From Methanosarcinales archaeon (GTDB taxonomy: Archaea > Halobacteriota > Methanosarcinia > Methanosarcinales > Methanocomedenaceae), in the NCBI GenBank assembly GCA_030614485.1, contig JAUWTY010000088.1:1-5285 (forward strand): a stretch of DNA of 5,285 nucleotides. Reading direction: 5' to 3'. This document shows positions 4,129 to 5,285 of this stretch, piece after piece. Below the pieces are notes generated by a model. The model was not told the origin of the DNA. It worked only from the letters and a program-made list of their open reading frames with translations, and did no database searches. Within the stretch, counting starts at the first letter, position 1, and the number at the start of each line of letters is the position of its first letter. The translations under genes and the position numbers were made by a program.

Positions 4129-4881
4129 TTACCCATACATTGGGAACTCACGTCTAGGTTGTTCACCCTCTTCTGAAGTCCTGACCTGTTCAGCAAGTTT
4201 TTGCAGTTCAAGTTCAATCTGTTCTGCCTGTTCAAGCAGGTTCTCAGTGTTTATGGAAAGATTATAGAGATTATTTAAAATTGTTATAACCATTGCCGCA
4301 GCTCTGGGGTCGGGATTTGGACTGTTGGTCTCGCCCAACAGGCTTACAGCAGGAATATTGCGCATATAACATTCTGTCATCACGCTGCCGGAAATACCGC
4401 TAATGGTACCCACCTGGAATACTTCTACATGCTCCTTTATCTTCTCAAGCATTTCATCACTGGTTGCTGCTCCGAAAACCTTGTTTTCAGCAGACATGGT
4501 AGCTATCCCTGCAATTGATACGATTTCTTTTACGTTCAGTGACTGAGCCCAGTCTATCAAAACCTTACTAACCTCGTATGAAATGGTCGGATGAATGGGA
4601 ATATCTGAAATTACAGTCAAAATATTATGTTCCACACTTTCATAAATGCGAACAGGCATATTGATAATACCATTGAACAGAACCGCAATTGGCGGGAAAA
4701 ATTTTGATTCAATGCTTCCAATATATTCCATATCAAGCTCATCTATCAGATGCTGGCTGGCAATATTCCCCACAAGCCCAATACCTGGAAAACCCTCAAA
4801 AATTATAGGATTTTCAAGTGATACTGACTTTGTAATAATTGTGACATTTTCTCCATATTGAGATTTTTCATCCCCTGGCAT
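4129..4881 (-). CDS. PAC2-family proteasome assembly chaperone homologue (Pba-type) with C-terminal HbYX motif
   Basis: This 250-residue protein belongs to the archaeal PAC2 superfamily. EGFPGIGLVGNIAS (about 29-42) is the N-terminal family signature. GSIESKFFPPIAVLFNG (about 55-71), VSIAGIATMS (about 121-130) and ISGSVMTECYMRNIPAVSLLGET (about 163-185, internal gaps aside) follow in the expected order. Residues about 209-235 form a predicted Glu/Leu-rich helix, then a charged flexible tail ending in Met-Tyr-Gly. Hydrophobic-Tyr-any residue at the very C terminus is the HbYX motif that docks activators and chaperones into pockets of the 20S proteasome alpha ring. Archaeal PbaB acts as a homotetrameric proteasome activator, while PbaA forms rings with another partner. 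Sequence alone does not tell me which this is; the neighbouring DUF473-like gene favours the PbaA type. The ATG at 4879-4881 follows GGTGA with 4 nt spacing. Confidence 0.88.
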   Translation of the reverse strand: MPGDEKSQYGENVTIITKSVSLENPIIFEGFPGIGLVGNIASQHLIDELDMEYIGSIESKFFPPIAVLFNGIINMPVRIYESVEHNILTVISDIPIHPTISYEVSKVLIDWAQSLNVKEIVSIAGIATMSAENKVFGAATSDEMLEKIKEHVEVFQVGTISGISGSVMTECYMRNIPAVSLLGETNSPNPDPRAAAMVITILNNLYNLSINTENLLEQAEQIELELQKLAEQVRTSEEGEQPRREFPMYG

Positions 4882-4909
4882 AATTTCACCGAAATTAAAG
4901 TTTGTAACT

Positions 4910-4918
4910 CTTTATAAA
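4910..4918 (-). promoter_or_regulatory. TATA box of the PAC2-DUF473 operon
   Basis: On the minus strand TATTTATAAAG carries a near-consensus TTTATAAA. Transcription about 25 nt downstream would start near 4888, leaving a very short leader that just includes the GGTGA Shine-Dalgarno. Directly upstream, CATCGA occurs twice (4925-4930, 4936-4941), a possible regulator site. Placement between the aminotransferase remnant stop (4945) and the PAC2 start fits an independent promoter. Confidence 0.6.
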
Positions 4919-4944
4919 TAAGTACATCGATATTGCATCGAAGG

Positions 4945-5037
4945 TTAAAGGTTTTCCAGTCTGGATACAGCTTCCAGCAAAGTCTCATCGCTCTTGGAAA
5001 AAGTAAACCTGACAGGCTGTCCCAAAACCTCCACACA
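4945..5037 (-). pseudogene. C-terminal remnant of a class I (PLP) aminotransferase
   Basis: On the minus strand an open stretch of 30 codons ends at TAA 4945-4947. It translates to a sequence containing GQPVRFTFSKSDETLLEAV followed by SRLENL. This matches the extreme C terminus of kynurenine/methionine-type fold-I aminotransferases, where VRF-F-K-DETL-EA--RL is common. An in-frame stop (5038-5040) lies immediately upstream, and no start codon or PLP-lysine region is present. Most of the gene is therefore gone, and the sequence beyond 5038 turns AT-rich. It lies 63 bp upstream of the PAC2 start on the same strand. The match is short and from memory; a chance reading frame is the alternative. 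Confidence 0.55.
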
Positions 5038-5113
5038 TTAATAAATTTTTATATTTGTAAAGAATATTTCGCAGAAGTTTTGATTCATAGTATTCAACTG
5101 TATTTCACCTTGA

Positions 5114-5285
5114 AGGATTCATCAAGATCAATCAACTTTTATTTATTTCAGCGGGATCATGGAAGCAATTAAGAGAAAACTCAATAATGGGGTCGTTGAG
5201 GGAATGAACAATAAAATCAAGACGGCTTTTAAAAGATCATATGGATTCAAGACTGAAAAATATCGAAATACGATGATTTACTTAG
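5114..5285 (+). mobile_element. C-terminal fragment of an ISL3-like transposase (truncated at its 5' side and by the window end)
   Basis: The frame is open from just after a TGA at 5111-5113 to the window end. From an in-frame ATG at 5159 it reads MEAIKRKLNNGVVEGMNNKI followed by KTAFKRSYGFKTEKYRNTMI and YL. NG-x-VEG-x-N-N-K-I-K followed by R-x-YGF is the C-terminal signature of ISL3-family (DDE_Tnp_ISL3) transposases, and the Glu of VEG is the third acidic residue of the DDE triad. The N-terminal zinc-finger and catalytic Asp regions are missing. No coding continuation is recognised upstream of 5111, so the gene is a decayed remnant or is frameshifted. No terminal inverted repeat was identified at 5038-5113. 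The stop codon lies outside the window. Confidence 0.75.

Noticed and set aside
4803..5036. Minus-strand 77-codon frame overlapping the PAC2 start and its promoter
   Set aside because: It runs out of frame through the PAC2 5' end and promoter. The alternative frame at 4945-5037 gives a recognisable aminotransferase tail instead.
4933..5172. Plus-strand 79-codon frame
   Set aside because: It overlaps the aminotransferase remnant and the transposase fragment in a different frame, and its translation resembles nothing.

Overview
The window looks like a piece of a euryarchaeal genome from a methanogen or an anaerobic methanotroph of the Methanosarcinales type. It carries a methanofuran-biosynthesis gene (mfnF), an archaeal cobyric acid synthase, ribosomal protein S6e, TATA-type promoters, poly-T terminators, and tRNA genes with archaeal bulge-helix-bulge introns. 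The lineage is inferred from gene content, not from a database search.

Layout, left to right. Positions 1-500 hold the C-terminal part of cobQ (+), which converges on mfnF (-, 557-1546). A 245-bp divergent spacer carries promoters for mfnF and for rps6e (+, 1792-2235). A run of small RNA genes follows: tRNA-His (-), an intron-containing tRNA-Gln (+), tRNA-Glu (+), then on the minus strand an intron-containing tRNA-Thr and tRNA-Arg. Between the two tRNA groups lies a TATA-led structured RNA element (about 2881-2977), followed by a 65-residue two-helix membrane protein (3031-3228) and a hairpin terminator. Positions 3716-4881 (-) hold a two-gene operon: a PAC2/Pba-type proteasome-assembly-chaperone homologue with a C-terminal HbYX tripeptide, then a DUF473-like protein. 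The right edge is scarred. A 31-codon tail of a class I aminotransferase (-) survives, facing the C-terminal piece of an ISL3-like transposase (+) that runs out of the window.

Functionally this is a housekeeping region (cofactor synthesis, translation, tRNAs). The points most worth a second look are: (i) the PAC2-DUF473 operon, which may encode a two-component assembly like the Pyrococcus PbaA/PF0014 complex; (ii) introns in tRNA-Gln and tRNA-Thr that share an unusual internal tandem G.A architecture; (iii) the pseudoknot-capable leader upstream of the small membrane protein; and (iv) a tRNA-His gene without an encoded G-1.
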